Source of the DNA: a virus
Virus record (IMG/VR): IMGVR_UViG_3300031920_000467
Span: 1-29,964 of that record
Strand: one strand, 5' to 3'
DNA: 29,964 bases
Below, piece by piece: positions 24,029 through 29,964 of the stretch. Within the stretch, counting starts at the first letter, position 1. Each line of letters opens with the position of its first letter. The notes below the pieces were generated by a model, which was not told the origin of the DNA, searched no databases, and saw only the letters and a list, made by a program, of their open reading frames with translations. The translations under genes and the position numbers were made by a program.

Positions 24029-24037
24029 GTATTTATA
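24029..24037 (+). promoter_or_regulatory. Candidate late promoter motif GTATTTATA (plus strand)
   Basis: The plus-strand motif ends 14 nt before ATG 24052, matching the minus-strand spacing. It sits after the late sigma gene and starts the virion block, so it both supports the motif on the opposite strand and decides the start of the next gene. Confidence 0.65.
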
Positions 24038-24051
24038 ATAAACAAAATAAA

Positions 24052-24426
24052 ATGCCAAGACCTACAAGAAAAAAATTAAAATTTAATGAAGATAGTGTAA
24101 ATGATCTTTTACAGGAAATTTATAATGACAGCCATAATCTTAAAGCTAAACTAACTCGTTTATTTACTAAATGGGAAACAAAAGCATCAGAAGGTGGTGA
24201 GATTGCTGCAATCGGTGATCAGATAGTGAAAATTATTAATGCCGAAGCTAAAAATCAAGATCAAAAAATTATGCTTCTTAAATATTTAAAGGAAGTTGTT
24301 TTTGATAAAAACAAATCATTAAGTAATGATAGTGAACAAGGAAAAGATGTTAGTTCATCATCAAGAAATGAATTAATTCATATGGTTGAAGAACATACAA
24401 ACAATTCAAAAGATAAAAAGAAATAA
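24052..24426 (+). CDS. Small helical protein of unknown function (124 aa)
   Basis: I take ATG 24052 (MPRPTRKKLKFNED) rather than an upstream in-frame TTG at 24025, because the late-promoter motif lies between them. The protein is helical: NDLLQEIYNDSHNLKAKLTR, a central AAIGDQIVKIINAEAKNQDQ, and MLLKYLKEVVFD. The C-terminus is polar and Ser/Lys-rich. The N-terminus is basic. Size and charge are compatible with a small terminase subunit or a DNA-associated assembly factor, but I do not recognise a clear family. It leads the late structural genes and is followed by a 5-nt gap. Confidence 0.7.
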   Translation: MPRPTRKKLKFNEDSVNDLLQEIYNDSHNLKAKLTRLFTKWETKASEGGEIAAIGDQIVKIINAEAKNQDQKIMLLKYLKEVVFDKNKSLSNDSEQGKDVSSSSRNELIHMVEEHTNNSKDKKK

Positions 24427-24431
24427 TTAAA

Positions 24432-25733
24432 ATGGGGTTAATTGATGATAAAAAGAATATTTTTACAACAATCGGGGCATATTTATCTTTAAACGAACGA
24501 CCAGATTTGCCCGATATGAGTGATCTATTCCCATCAATTAACAATAAAGATGATATAATGTCGTTTTTATTGGATGCCTTAAAGGTGATGGTCGGTAGTA
24601 CTGGATTACAGGATTTAACTGGTGAATTATTAACTAATTTAACAGATAAAGCAGAACCAAAACTAAAAAAATCAGCAAATAAACAATTCATTCAATTTAA
24701 TTCTGGTCAAGCATTACCATCTTTTTTTGTGAATGATGGAATATCAATACCTATTAAAATTTTTGATATTTTTGGGAAATTAAAAACTGATCCCGCATCA
24801 GAAACAGGTTCGTTATTATTTGACAATGCTAAACCTAATTTTGATAGTCAATTATATTCAGCACTTCAAAGTAATGGTGGTTGGGTTGATTATAATAATA
24901 TCACTATGAAATATATTTCACATAATGATACTATGACATTTAGACCAACATCATCTTCAGGTAATATAGGTGATTGGTTTAGTGGTTTCATTGGGGAAAC
25001 AACATTCATCAATAAATTTGAATTTGTTACTAATGTTTTAAATTCTGTATATGGAACTATTTCAGCAAATCAGGATAAAACCCCGGAAGAAATATATGAT
25101 GAATTACAAGTAACTCAACAACTTGAACAGGTAACAAATGGTGACGATAGTTTTGTAATATCTCAAGATGTCCTCGATCAATTATTTAACACAGCAAAAC
25201 AAATGTCTGAGGGTGTAGTTATTCATGATATGGGTTGTGGTTTAATTGAAACAAGTTTATCATTAGATGATTTAAGTAGTACTGTTAATGAGATAGCTGA
25301 TTCTACTGATCCATTTGCGGTGGGTAATGCAATGGCAAACACTGTAAGTACTAGTTTTGAAGGTAATGAAGAAGTTGGTGAAGAAAATTCAGAAACAATA
25401 AAAGACGATTTTTTTTCTATAATAATTGAGGCGATTAAAGCTGAATTTGTTAAATCATTGGTTACTTCACCACAAATGAGGGTGTTATTTTCAATATTTG
25501 GCGCATTAACTAATAATGGTGTTGTGCAAACTGGTGATCCAAAAGTAGATTTAAAAAGTTTAAGTACAGTAATTCAATGTTTAATTAAAGAAATATTAGC
25601 AGCAATATATGAATTTATTTTTAATCTTGTTCTTACAGAGTTACTTAAAATATTAAAACCAGTAATAATTAAAATTATCCGGGAAAAAATAACACAATTT
25701 ATTAATATGATCCGAAGTTTAGCAGGAAGGTAA
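24432..25733 (+). CDS. Probable virion structural protein (433 aa)
   Basis: This protein is not from a family I can name. The N-terminal half is mixed alpha/beta (GQALPSFFVNDGISIPIKIF, GGWVDYNNITMKYISHNDTM), the middle is acidic with helices (PEEIYDELQVTQQLEQVTN), and the last 110 residues are strongly hydrophobic and helical (FSIIIEAIKAEFVKSLVTSP, CLIKEILAAIYEFIFNLVLT). The context (late-type promoter two genes back, gp5-like spike downstream) suggests a tail or baseplate component. The hydrophobic C-terminus could enter or cross a membrane at injection (inference). Confidence 0.7.
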   Translation: MGLIDDKKNIFTTIGAYLSLNERPDLPDMSDLFPSINNKDDIMSFLLDALKVMVGSTGLQDLTGELLTNLTDKAEPKLKKSANKQFIQFNSGQALPSFFVNDGISIPIKIFDIFGKLKTDPASETGSLLFDNAKPNFDSQLYSALQSNGGWVDYNNITMKYISHNDTMTFRPTSSSGNIGDWFSGFIGETTFINKFEFVTNVLNSVYGTISANQDKTPEEIYDELQVTQQLEQVTNGDDSFVISQDVLDQLFNTAKQMSEGVVIHDMGCGLIETSLSLDDLSSTVNEIADSTDPFAVGNAMANTVSTSFEGNEEVGEENSETIKDDFFSIIIEAIKAEFVKSLVTSPQMRVLFSIFGALTNNGVVQTGDPKVDLKSLSTVIQCLIKEILAAIYEFIFNLVLTELLKILKPVIIKIIREKITQFINMIRSLAGR

Positions 25734-25738
25734 AAATT

Positions 25739-25927
25739 ATGATAGTAGATAGAATAGTAAAGAAAAATTACATTGGTGGGTATTTAATTGATGGGGCATA
25801 TGATGGAACTATCTTAGGTACAACAGTGAAACCAACAAAAATAAAAAGAATTTTAATTGAAAAGACATTTGGTTGGAAATGGATATCAATTGATGAAATG
25901 AAAGAATTAAAAAAAGATGGCAATTAA
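25739..25927 (+). CDS. Small protein of unknown function (62 aa)
   Basis: This 62-aa protein (MIVDRIVKKNYIGGYLIDGA to MKELKKDGN) starts 6 nt after the structural gene and overlaps the next gene by 11 nt, so it is embedded in the operon. It has beta-like segments (GYLIDGAYDGTILGTT) and a basic C-terminus. The compact spacing on both sides supports expression. I do not recognise the family. Confidence 0.6.
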   Translation: MIVDRIVKKNYIGGYLIDGAYDGTILGTTVKPTKIKRILIEKTFGWKWISIDEMKELKKDGN

Positions 25928-26324
25928 TTTTAATAATATAGATTCAATTATTGGTGGGTTTACAAAAGTGTTAAACTTAAATAGTTTAGGTGGTCCACCT
26001 AGTATACCTACTGTACTATTACTTGTTGGTGCATCCAGAAGACCGGGTTTATCACCAACAAAGATAGCATCTAAAATAATTGCACGTAAATCTGAAGCAG
26101 GTGTTCCGGTAGGTGCATTACCATCGGGTAGTGACAATCCGGAAGAAATTATGTGGCGTATAGCTGTCGAAGAAATAATTCATGCAATTCAACAAGATTG
26201 TGTTATTAGTGTTGCAGTACCAAGGGGAATTACTGTACAAGCAGCAGGTAGTGGTCCAACAGGACCTGTTACTGTTGTAGGTCAAAGTATTTTACCAATT
26301 AAAGCATATGGAGTAATTCAATAA
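25917..26324 (+). CDS. Probable structural protein (135 aa)
   Basis: This 135-aa protein (MAINFNNIDSIIGGFTKVLN) is Gly-, Pro- and Val-rich, with LLLVGASRRPGLSPTKIASK and a C-terminal beta-rich AVPRGITVQAAGSGPTGPVT. The composition and its place two genes before the gp5-like spike suggest a virion component. No catalytic motif is visible. It overlaps the upstream gene by 11 nt and ends 1 nt before the next ATG. I do not recognise the family. Confidence 0.65.
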   Translation: MAINFNNIDSIIGGFTKVLNLNSLGGPPSIPTVLLLVGASRRPGLSPTKIASKIIARKSEAGVPVGALPSGSDNPEEIMWRIAVEEIIHAIQQDCVISVAVPRGITVQAAGSGPTGPVTVVGQSILPIKAYGVIQ

Positions 26325-26325
26325 A

Positions 26326-26541
26326 ATGGAAGATATAACAAAAAAAACACCAACAGAATTATTGGTTTTGGTTAATAAAACTAAAGATGCTCATGATATT
26401 TTAAAAAAAGAGATTATTGATAACACTTATGTTATTGATGAATTGCGAAAATTAGAAAACGATATAAATTTAAAAATAGCTGAATTAACTAAGTTAGAAG
26501 AATTTTATGTTCTATTAGTAGGTGAAATGGATAAAAGATAA
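26326..26541 (+). CDS. Small coiled-coil protein (71 aa)
   Basis: This 71-aa protein is almost entirely helical, with heptad-like spacing (TELLVLVNKTKDAHDILKKE, LRKLENDINLKIAELTKLEE). It is packed between the 135-aa gene (1-nt gap) and the gp5-like spike gene (3-nt gap). It may be a small assembly factor or tail-fibre-proximal coil; that is inference from structure and context only. Confidence 0.65.
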   Translation: MEDITKKTPTELLVLVNKTKDAHDILKKEIIDNTYVIDELRKLENDINLKIAELTKLEEFYVLLVGEMDKR

Positions 26542-26544
26542 GAA

Positions 26545-27429
26545 ATGGATAAAAAATATATACAACGTAGTGATCCTTATAAAAAGGTAGGTATAGATGA
26601 TAAAAAAACTCGAAGCATTTATTATGGTGAGGTTGTTTCTATTAATGATAATACTGATGGTGGTAGAATTAAAGTGAAAATTTTAGATTTAGATAATCAG
26701 ATCACAGACAATTCTAAACTTCCGGATTGTTACCCTATGTTGCCTAAATTTTTTCATTTATTCCCTAAAGTTGGGGAAATTGTTCGTGTGTTTATTGAAG
26801 ACGTTAAATACCCACAAAGAAGTAGATTTTGGATGGGTAGTATAATATCACAACCACAAAAGATTAATTTCGATTCTATTTACACAGCATTATCGACCAC
26901 TAATATGGCATTAACTGCACCAGAACCATCACCAACAAAAAATCCAGATGCTGAAGGTGTTTTCCCAACAAAAAATGATGTAGCTATTGTTGGTAGAACC
27001 AACGTTGATATTGTTTTAAGAGATAATCAAATGGAATTACGTGTAGGTAAACACGAAAATAATAACATATTAAAATTAAATACTACCAATCCTGCCAGTA
27101 CATTAATGACGTTTGAAGTAAATCCTGATGGTGATTATTACAGTAATACTATTATGATGAGCGATAAAATGGCATTAATCACACATGATGGTGTACCTCA
27201 ATTTAAATCAGCTAAATTAACTGCTGATGATAGAGTAAAAATATTTGAACAGGGACATCCATTAGCACGTGCAGATGTTTTAGTTGAAGCGTTAAACATC
27301 ATAAGAAGTGCTATATTACAACATTTACACCCATATCCATCACTTCCTGCGGATAAAAATGATATAATTAATGCATTAGAAGAAATTAATTTTGAAGCAA
27401 TTTTACAGAAAAATATAGTTACAAATTAA
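26545..27429 (+). CDS. gp5-like baseplate hub/spike protein with OB-fold
   Basis: This 294-aa protein has a gp5/VgrG N-terminal OB-fold: RSIYYGEVVSINDNTDGGRI through VKILDLDNQI, the LPDCYPMLPKFFHLFPKVGE segment, and VRVFIEDVKYPQRSRFWMGS (about residues 25-97). The middle is beta-rich and includes NDVAIVGRTNVDIVLRDNQM. Towards the end, LNIIRSAILQHLHPYPSLPA is a conserved signature of spike proteins in T4-like phages. Unlike T4 gp5, no lysozyme domain is present; the cell-wall function may lie elsewhere. It should sit at the tip of the tail tube. Confidence 0.83.
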   Translation: MDKKYIQRSDPYKKVGIDDKKTRSIYYGEVVSINDNTDGGRIKVKILDLDNQITDNSKLPDCYPMLPKFFHLFPKVGEIVRVFIEDVKYPQRSRFWMGSIISQPQKINFDSIYTALSTTNMALTAPEPSPTKNPDAEGVFPTKNDVAIVGRTNVDIVLRDNQMELRVGKHENNNILKLNTTNPASTLMTFEVNPDGDYYSNTIMMSDKMALITHDGVPQFKSAKLTADDRVKIFEQGHPLARADVLVEALNIIRSAILQHLHPYPSLPADKNDIINALEEINFEAILQKNIVTN

Positions 27430-27438
27430 TTATTTTCA

Positions 27439-27446
27439 TATCTTTG
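27439..27446 (+). promoter_or_regulatory. Possible Bacteroidota host promoter -7 element (TATCTTTG)
   Basis: TATCTTTG fits the TAnnTTTG -7 consensus of Bacteroidota sigma-70-type promoters and lies in the 22-nt gap before the nuclease gene at 27452. A clear -33 TTTG is not seen, and the start would then be nearly leaderless, so this is tentative. Confidence 0.25.
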
Positions 27447-27451
27447 TCTTT

Positions 27452-28243
27452 ATGGATAATTTTGAACATGTATCATCTGAACTATTTACAGCGTTTAATG
27501 ATATTGTTTATCATGATGAACCACATAAATATTATCTTAATAATCAAGAACTTATATCAGTTACAACATTAATTCATCAATATCAACAACCCTTTGATGT
27601 TGAATATTGGTCACAAGTTAAAGGAGATGAATTTGGTTTAACTCCGGAAAAAATTAAAGAAGGGTGGGAGTTTATTAATTTAAAAGGTACAACTAAGGGT
27701 AGTATTATCCATGATTATGTTGAAAATTTATTATTGAATAAAGTTTTTGAATATCCTAAAGATAAAATATTAAAACAATTTGGTTTTGATCCAATATGGA
27801 ATGAATATTTAATCACTAAAAAACACGTTGATAATTTTTATAACGATATTAAAGGTAAATTAATACCGATTAAAACTGAAATGATTGTTTGTGATCAAGA
27901 AACATTGATTGGTGGAATGTTAGATGTTCTTTTTTATAATGTTAGAGCAAAAGAGTTTCAAATTTGGGATCATAAAACAAATAAAAAACTTGAATTAGAA
28001 AATAGTGAAAATCGACTATTAGATGAATTTAATTTATTACCTGATACTGATTTAGAGATTTATTCATTACAATTGGAATCATACAAACAGATCATTGAAA
28101 AAAACACATCAATAAAATTAGGGAAATCGTATATTATTTGGTATTCACATAATAATGAGAATTATCAAGTGATTGAAACAAAAAATAGGAAACATTATGT
28201 TAATCAAATGTTTCAAAACAGAATTGAATCATTAAAAAGTTAA
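27452..28243 (+). CDS. PD-(D/E)XK family nuclease
   Basis: This 263-aa protein is a RecB/Cas4-like PD-(D/E)XK nuclease. The visible elements are GTTKGSIIHDYVE at 79-91 (the helix with the conserved His), Glu143 in KTEMIV, GGMLDVLF with Asp158, and IWDHKTNKK with Asp173 and Lys175 as the D-x-K catalytic pair. YLNNQELISVTTLI near residue 30 is typical of the start of such phage exonucleases. Likely role: DNA degradation or recombination, in the phage DNA metabolism set. It is separated from the spike gene by 22 nt and from the ClpP-like gene by 4 nt. Confidence 0.85.
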   Translation: MDNFEHVSSELFTAFNDIVYHDEPHKYYLNNQELISVTTLIHQYQQPFDVEYWSQVKGDEFGLTPEKIKEGWEFINLKGTTKGSIIHDYVENLLLNKVFEYPKDKILKQFGFDPIWNEYLITKKHVDNFYNDIKGKLIPIKTEMIVCDQETLIGGMLDVLFYNVRAKEFQIWDHKTNKKLELENSENRLLDEFNLLPDTDLEIYSLQLESYKQIIEKNTSIKLGKSYIIWYSHNNENYQVIETKNRKHYVNQMFQNRIESLKS

Positions 28244-28247
28244 GAAA

Positions 28248-28829
28248 ATGACAGATACAAAACAGGGATTGCCTCCAATACCAAGAGGAAAAGAACGTAA
28301 TTTATTTTTTGGTAAACAAGTTGATCAAGAAACGATTGAAGCGTTATCTAGAGAAATTATTTTAATTAATGAAAATGATGTGGAATTAGTTAAATTATAT
28401 GCAATTTATGATTTGGAATATAAACCAAAGCCAATTAAGATATATATTGATTCTTACGGTGGTTATGTTTATCAAGTATTAGGATTGGTAGGTATAATGG
28501 AAAAATCTAAAACAGGTATTCATACCATATGTACTGGTGCTGCTATGTCATGTGGATTTATAATGTTAATTTTTGGACATAAAAGATTTTGTTATGAACA
28601 TGGTACACCTCTTTATCATCAAATTGGTACAGGTTTCAGTGGTAAAGTAGAAGATTTGGAACAAAAATTTGTTGAATCTAAAAGACTTCAAAATAAAATT
28701 GAAGAAATGACAATTAGAAAAACTAAAATATCAAAAGAAAAGTTAGATGATATTCGTGAAAAGAAAATTGATTGGTATATGACAGCGAAAGAAGCGTTAG
28801 ATTTAGAGGTTATTGATGAAATAATTTAA
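28248..28829 (+). CDS. ClpP-like serine protease (S14), probable maturation protease
   Basis: This 193-aa ClpP-fold protein has IYIDSYGGYVYQ (residues 65-76, the S-P-G-G-like glycine strand), GAAMSCG at 97-103 with nucleophile Ser101, PLYHQ with His124, and DWYMTAKEALDLEVID with Asp175 completing the triad. All three catalytic residues are therefore present. Phage ClpP-like enzymes often process the prohead, but no scaffold or capsid gene is visible in the window, so the substrate is open. It lies 4 nt after the nuclease gene and 3 nt before a small gene. Confidence 0.88.
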   Translation: MTDTKQGLPPIPRGKERNLFFGKQVDQETIEALSREIILINENDVELVKLYAIYDLEYKPKPIKIYIDSYGGYVYQVLGLVGIMEKSKTGIHTICTGAAMSCGFIMLIFGHKRFCYEHGTPLYHQIGTGFSGKVEDLEQKFVESKRLQNKIEEMTIRKTKISKEKLDDIREKKIDWYMTAKEALDLEVIDEII

Positions 28830-28832
28830 ATT

Positions 28833-29030
28833 ATGAATTTATTACAACTATTTTGGGAATGTGTTTTACATAGTAAATGTGAAACATTAAAGAAACAGGA
28901 TATACTTCAAGATTATAGAATGGAAAGTACTGAAGAGGGTGTTATTGATTTATATGTAATACCAAAAAAAATAATACAACATATAAATATTGATATTATT
29001 GTATCACCATCAGGTGCAACATTCTCATAA
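28833..29030 (+). CDS. Small protein of unknown function (65 aa)
   Basis: This 65-aa protein (MNLLQLFWECVLHSKCETLK to IIVSPSGATFS) follows the ClpP-like gene after 3 nt and precedes the terminator, so it is the last gene of the block. It has two Cys residues and a beta-like second half (VIDLYVIPKKII). I do not recognise the family; expression is likely from context. Confidence 0.6.
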   Translation: MNLLQLFWECVLHSKCETLKKQDILQDYRMESTEEGVIDLYVIPKKIIQHINIDIIVSPSGATFS

Positions 29031-29036
29031 ATAAAA

Positions 29037-29062
29037 AAAACCACACTAAAAAGGGTGGTTTT
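29037..29062. terminator. Bidirectional terminator between convergent genes
   Basis: Arms AAAACCAC (29037-29044) and GTGGTTTT (29055-29062), with an inner CT/AG pair, form a stem around an AAAA loop. A runs lie on the left and T-rich sequence on the right, so it can end transcription in both directions between the plus-strand block and the tail tube gene. Confidence 0.85.
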
Positions 29063-29087
29063 ATATTTTAAATTAAAAATTTGTTTA

Positions 29088-29576
29088 TTAAAGATTAAGA
29101 ATACATCTCCAAGGTTGGAAAGTTACAACAATATTTGATAGATCATCACTAGTGTAATCATTGTCACCGAAATCAACACCTGTTACCATACACTGTTCTA
29201 AATACCATTTTTCAACTTCAATACCTGTAGGGTCTAATGCTTTAAGTATTAAATTTTTCTTATATCCTGCAGCATAACCCATTCTACCTGTTAATGATTC
29301 TGCATGTAATCGAACCCACTCCATTACTTGTTGTGATGTCGATGGTCCAATTGGATCAAGAAATGTTACCGTCATTTCGTCCCAAGTATATTTACCTGCA
29401 ACATAATTTTGTTCGTTAACAAATGGAATTGGCACAGAATTTATTTTCTTCGATGGTCTTTTAATTTTTTGAACTTTCCACACTTCTATACCTAATTCAT
29501 CTGGAAATTCAACAAAGAAACGATTAACTCGTTTTGGTTCGTAGTCGAAAGGGATACCCCTTAATAATTCAGCCAT
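29088..29576 (-). CDS. Tail tube protein, T4 gp19-like
   Basis: This 162-aa protein is the size of T4 gp19 and has its pattern: an N-terminal RVNRFFVEFPDELGIEVWKV strand pair, a loop with RPSKKINSVPIPFVNEQNYV, the GKYTWDEMTVTFLDPIGPST strand, VMEWVRLHAES, a GYAAGYKKNLILKALDPTG block, and YLEQCMVTGVDFGDN with a C-terminal VVTFQPWRC strand. Tube rings stack to form the DNA channel inside the sheath. A GTATTTATA motif lies 34 nt before the ATG. The neighbouring gene on this strand is the acidic repeat protein upstream; the sheath gene is not in the window. Confidence 0.92.
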   Translation of the reverse strand: MAELLRGIPFDYEPKRVNRFFVEFPDELGIEVWKVQKIKRPSKKINSVPIPFVNEQNYVAGKYTWDEMTVTFLDPIGPSTSQQVMEWVRLHAESLTGRMGYAAGYKKNLILKALDPTGIEVEKWYLEQCMVTGVDFGDNDYTSDDLSNIVVTFQPWRCILNL

Positions 29577-29610
29577 ATCTTTTATATATTATTTAATATT
29601 CTTATTCTCC

Positions 29611-29619
29611 TATAAATAC
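29611..29619 (-). promoter_or_regulatory. Candidate late promoter motif GTATTTATA
   Basis: The minus strand reads GTATTTATA 34 nt before the tail tube ATG, in the gap after the acidic repeat gene. The longer spacing than the 14-15 nt class leaves room for a leader. Confidence 0.6.
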
Positions 29620-29654
29620 TTAAAGAATTGAAAATAATAATAACAGTGAACAAA

Positions 29655-29964
29655 TTATTGTGGAATTATACCAGTTCTTTTATAAAAACGAAGTTCTTCA
29701 CCGTTTAAATCAGCAACAGTTCTTGGTTTATCTTCTTCTATTTCTTCAATTGTTTCTTCAATTGTTTCTTCATCTTCTTCTTCTGTAGATGTTTCTTCTT
29801 TTATTTCTTCTTCTGCAAGGATTTCTTCGTTATTTTCAATAACCTCTTCTTTTATTTCTTCTTCTGCAAGGATTTCTTCGTTATTTTCAATAACCTCTTC
29901 GTTTATTTCTTCTTCTTCTGCAAGGATTTCTTCGTTATTTTCAATAACCTCTTCGTTTATTTCT
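29655..29964 (-). CDS. Glu-rich repeat protein, C-terminal fragment (cut by window edge)
   Basis: The minus-strand frame enters from the right edge and ends in TAA at 29655-29657. The visible part consists of tandem repeats of about 17 residues rich in Glu, Ile and Asn (EEVIENNEEILAEEE), then a shorter Glu/Thr/Ile run, then a non-repetitive C-terminus PRTVADLNGEELRFYKRTG. The C-terminal motif suggests the repeats are a flexible acidic arm joined to a small conserved end. Function is unknown; it lies directly upstream of the tail tube gene on the same strand. Confidence 0.65.
   Translation of the reverse strand, partial: EINEEVIENNEEILAEEEEINEEVIENNEEILAEEEIKEEVIENNEEILAEEEIKEETSTEEEDEETIEETIEEIEEDKPRTVADLNGEELRFYKRTGIIPQ
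29798..29964 (-). repeat. Tandem 51-54 nt repeats in the acidic protein gene
   Basis: Near-identical units recur with the CTGCAAGG landmark at 29813, 29864 and 29918 (spacing 51 then 54 nt, the extra 3 nt adding one Glu codon). The array reaches the window edge. Confidence 0.85.

Noticed and set aside
13501-28990. Other TATAAATA or TATTTATA strings within genes (for example near 13501, 14688 and 28982)
   Set aside because: They lie inside coding sequence, lack the preceding G and have no adjacent gene start.
1-29964. Recoded stop codons as in some gut phages
   Set aside because: Predicted proteins end sensibly at TAA, TGA and TAG and no in-frame stops interrupt recognisable domains.
1-29964. 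tRNA genes, CRISPR arrays and insertion sequences
   Set aside because: I saw no cloverleaf-like element, no spaced direct-repeat array and no transposase or terminal repeats; the only tandem repeats are within protein genes.

Overview
The window is part of the genome of a contractile-tailed (T4-superfamily-like, myovirus-type) phage with very AT-rich DNA. The virion evidence is a gp19-like tail tube, a gp5-like OB-fold spike protein, a gp53-like wedge protein, a gp26-like tail/baseplate assembly protein, a tape measure protein and a T4 gp55-like late sigma factor. The host is most likely a member of Bacteroidota: the primase-like protein has the VirE_N/BT4734-type N-terminus plus DUF3987 architecture typical of that phylum, starts are preceded by A-rich tracts rather than Shine-Dalgarno sequences, and gene ends fit the standard code (TAA, with some TGA and TAG).

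Layout. (1) 1-8847, minus strand: two small genes, a GIY-YIG endonuclease with five N-terminal repeats, then a tightly overlapping sugar/glycan operon. Read in transcription order this operon holds a Bro-N protein, a two-domain glycosyltransferase, a GT2, a methyltransferase, a rhamnosyltransferase-like GT, a second methyltransferase, a second GT2, and a split HldE (heptose kinase and nucleotidyltransferase). (2) 8916-12585, minus: gp53-like protein and a 1108-aa baseplate protein carrying an OmpA-like domain. (3) 12586-12910: a 325-nt divergent intergenic region with a perfect 16-nt inverted repeat. (4) 12911-15313, plus: the primase-like protein. (5) 15319-19072, minus: tape measure, a 51-aa ORF and a gp26-like protein; the last two appear linked by a -1 frameshift site. 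(6) 19184-29030, plus: PhoH, a HAD-like protein, two glycosyltransferases, the late sigma factor, then a virion block (structural proteins, gp5-like spike), a PD-(D/E)XK nuclease and a ClpP-like protease. (7) 29088-29964, minus: tail tube and an acidic repeat protein cut by the window edge.

Two signals stand out. First, the 9-mer GTATTTATA sits just upstream of at least seven gene starts on both strands, always in the orientation of the gene and often exactly 14-15 nt before the ATG. Together with a resident gp55-like sigma factor this looks like the phage late promoter; it is the reverse complement of the T4 late -10 core rather than the same sequence. Second, the gp26-like gene ends in a T TTT TTT heptamer in the correct phase, followed by a GC-rich hairpin, and the -1 frame runs open into the 51-aa ORF just upstream of the tape measure gene. 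That is the layout of the lambda G/GT tail-chaperone frameshift.

How the genes may work together (inference): the gp55-like factor switches on scattered single-gene and multi-gene late units; the chaperone pair, tape measure, tube and baseplate genes build the tail; and the ten or so sugar genes build or attach a phage-specified glycan whose target (virion surface, DNA or host envelope) cannot be read from this sequence.
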